From: Butyrivibrio sp. UBA3740
GTDB lineage: Bacteria > Bacillota > Clostridia > Lachnospirales > Lachnospiraceae
Assembly (NCBI GenBank): GCA_002372465.1
Contig: DFGW01000092.1
Location: 1 to 34,672 of the forward strand
Direction of reading: 5' to 3'
Length of the DNA stretch: 34,672 nucleotides
Below the pieces are notes generated by a model that saw nothing but the letters and a program-made list of their open reading frames with translations, searched no databases and was not told where the DNA came from. This document shows positions 33,422 through 34,672 of this stretch, piece by piece; position 1 is the first letter of the stretch, and every line of letters begins with the position of its first letter. The position numbers and the translations under genes were made by a program.

Positions 33422-34090
33422 ATGAGTAAGAGTATAGCTATAGATGGACCTGCCGGAGCAGGAAAGAGCACCATCGCTAAAATGGTGGCCAGGGAGCTGG
33501 GATTTATATATGTTGACACGGGAGCAATGTACAGAGCCATGGCACTGTATATGATAAAGAACGGGATTGATGCTTCTGAGTCCGAGAAGATAAGCGCAAC
33601 CTGTCAGAGTGCTGATATCACTATCAAGTATGAAGACGGTGCCCAGGTGGTTTATCTTAACGGTGAGAATGTCAACGGACAGATTAGGACTGAGGAAGTC
33701 GGAAATATGGCTTCTGCCAGCAGTGTTAACGGCGACGTAAGAAAGAAACTGGTGGAGCTTCAGCAGAAGCTTGCCCAGACTACAGACGTTGTCATGGACG
33801 GAAGAGATATCGGTACTGTTGTGCTTCCGGGAGCTGATCTTAAGGTTTATCTGACAGCAAGCTCAAGGGTAAGAGCTGACAGGCGCTATAAAGAGCTTGT
33901 GGCGAAGGGCGTAGAGTGCGACTTTGATGCCATTGAGAAGGATATCATCGACAGGGATTATCGCGACATGCACAGGGAGATATCGCCGCTTAAGCAGGCA
34001 GAGGATGCAATCCTTGTGGATTCTTCAGATATGACCATAGAGCAGGTGGCAGGAAGGATTCTGGAGCTGTACAAAGAAAAGGTGGGCTGA
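33422..34090 (+). CDS. cmk: Cytidylate kinase
   Basis: The 222-residue enzyme phosphorylates CMP and dCMP. It has the P-loop IDGPAGAGKSTIAK (7-20), FIYVDTGAMYRAMAL for the substrate pocket, MDGRDIGTVVLPGADLKVYL, and the lid and NMP-binding ends (SSRVRADRRYKEL; RDYRDMHREISPLKQAEDAI). Length is typical of the Gram-positive short form. AAAGGAG precedes the ATG. The stop is one base before the ispH start, a classic arrangement in clostridia. Confidence 0.97.
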   Translation: MSKSIAIDGPAGAGKSTIAKMVARELGFIYVDTGAMYRAMALYMIKNGIDASESEKISATCQSADITIKYEDGAQVVYLNGENVNGQIRTEEVGNMASASSVNGDVRKKLVELQQKLAQTTDVVMDGRDIGTVVLPGADLKVYLTASSRVRADRRYKELVAKGVECDFDAIEKDIIDRDYRDMHREISPLKQAEDAILVDSSDMTIEQVAGRILELYKEKVG

Positions 34091-34091
34091 T

Positions 34092-34672
34092 ATGGAAGTT
34101 ATCGTAGCTGAGCATGCAGGTTTTTGCTTTGGCGTCACCAAGGCGGTAGAAACTGTTTATGATCGGATTGAAAAAGATAAAAAGAATATATATACATTTG
34201 GTCCCATAATCCACAATGAAACTGTGGTGAATGACCTGGAGAAAAAGGGCGTCAAAGTCATTGAAGACCCTTCACAGCTTCAGGGACTTACTGAAGGAAC
34301 CGTAATCATAAGGTCCCACGGCGTCACAAGGCAGGTACACCGTGAACTTGAAAACTCAGGACTTCAGATAATCGATGCCACATGTCCCTTTGTTAAGCGT
34401 ATCCACAAGATCGTTGACGAGGAGAGCCAAAAGGGCAGGAGCATCATAGTTGTGGGAAGTGAAAGTCACCCCGAAGTTGAGGGAATTGTCAGCTATGCCA
34501 ACGGCCCTGTTTTCGTGGTGGAATCTCCTGAAAAAGCAAGATTATTCAGTGAAAATAAGGAAACGGAATACACGGTTGTATCTCAAACCACCTATAATAA
34601 AAAGAAATTTCAAGAAACCATTGAAATAATAAATAATAATGGTTACAATATTAATATTGTGAATACTATATG
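34092..34672 (+). CDS. ispH: 4-hydroxy-3-methylbut-2-enyl diphosphate reductase (partial, runs off the window)
   Basis: The frame is open from ATG at 34092 to the window end (193 codons). IspH makes IPP and DMAPP, the last step of the MEP isoprenoid pathway, with a 4Fe-4S cluster. Visible are the first cluster Cys in AGFCFGV (Cys12), the diphosphate-binding His in PIIHNETVV and RSHGVTRQ, the second cluster Cys in IDATCPFVKRI, the catalytic Glu in GSESHPEVEGI, and VVSQTTYNKKKF. In Clostridia this protein is often fused to ribosomal S1-type domains. The fusion point would be beyond the window, so it cannot be judged. Confidence 0.95.
   Translation, partial: MEVIVAEHAGFCFGVTKAVETVYDRIEKDKKNIYTFGPIIHNETVVNDLEKKGVKVIEDPSQLQGLTEGTVIIRSHGVTRQVHRELENSGLQIIDATCPFVKRIHKIVDEESQKGRSIIVVGSESHPEVEGIVSYANGPVFVVESPEKARLFSENKETEYTVVSQTTYNKKKFQETIEIINNNGYNINIVNTI

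Overview
The window looks like chromosome of a gut or rumen Lachnospiraceae (Clostridia; Butyrivibrio-like is my best guess). The case rests on a PolC-type DNA polymerase III end, a baiN-like/cmk/ispH run at the right edge, Gram-positive Shine-Dalgarno sites before most genes, a clostridial-type MnmA and shikimate-kinase-like protein, and an intracellular GH8 exo-oligoxylanase that fits a plant-fibre diet. This is inferred from protein families; no rRNA or other species marker is present. Genes are densely packed and no intergenic stretch exceeds about 285 bases. No tRNA, rRNA, CRISPR array or recognisable IS transposase was seen.

Layout. 1-522 is the end of polC. 547-9979 is the most unusual region: a membrane-anchored propeller-like protein, then a tight run of an eCIS-type AAA+ ATPase, a small protein of chaperone-like size, a 1294-residue protein of unknown family with acidic, basic and Gly-Ala segments, and a membrane diguanylate cyclase. 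The gaps between the last four are -1, 14 and 5 nt. No sheath, tube or baseplate gene is present, so the ATPase is an orphan relative of the contractile-injection-system ATPases or part of a different, undescribed assembly. 10008-10850 is a DegV lipid-binding protein.

10878-13783 is a zinc/cadmium/lead resistance module: an ArsR/SmtB repressor with its operator over its own promoter, a stand-alone metal-binding domain, and a P1B-type ATPase that lacks that domain. Between the last two lies a structured element with terminal inverted repeats and two identical 79-bp direct repeats.

13807-20902 runs in one direction: a serine hydrolase of the beta-lactamase fold, purine nucleoside phosphorylase, an MTA/SAH/adenosine deaminase overlapping it, a membrane MutS-like ATPase, RNase HI and a metallophosphoesterase. 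21016-23566 is a DHH phosphoesterase, mnmA and a shikimate-kinase-like protein. A convergent GH8 exo-oligoxylanase follows, then a divergent SNF2 helicase, then a reverse-strand pair (GPH-type sugar symporter plus alpha/beta hydrolase) read away from a TetR regulator. The TetR and symporter genes share back-to-back promoters. The window ends with an RpiR regulator, a BaiN-like flavoprotein, cmk and the start of ispH.
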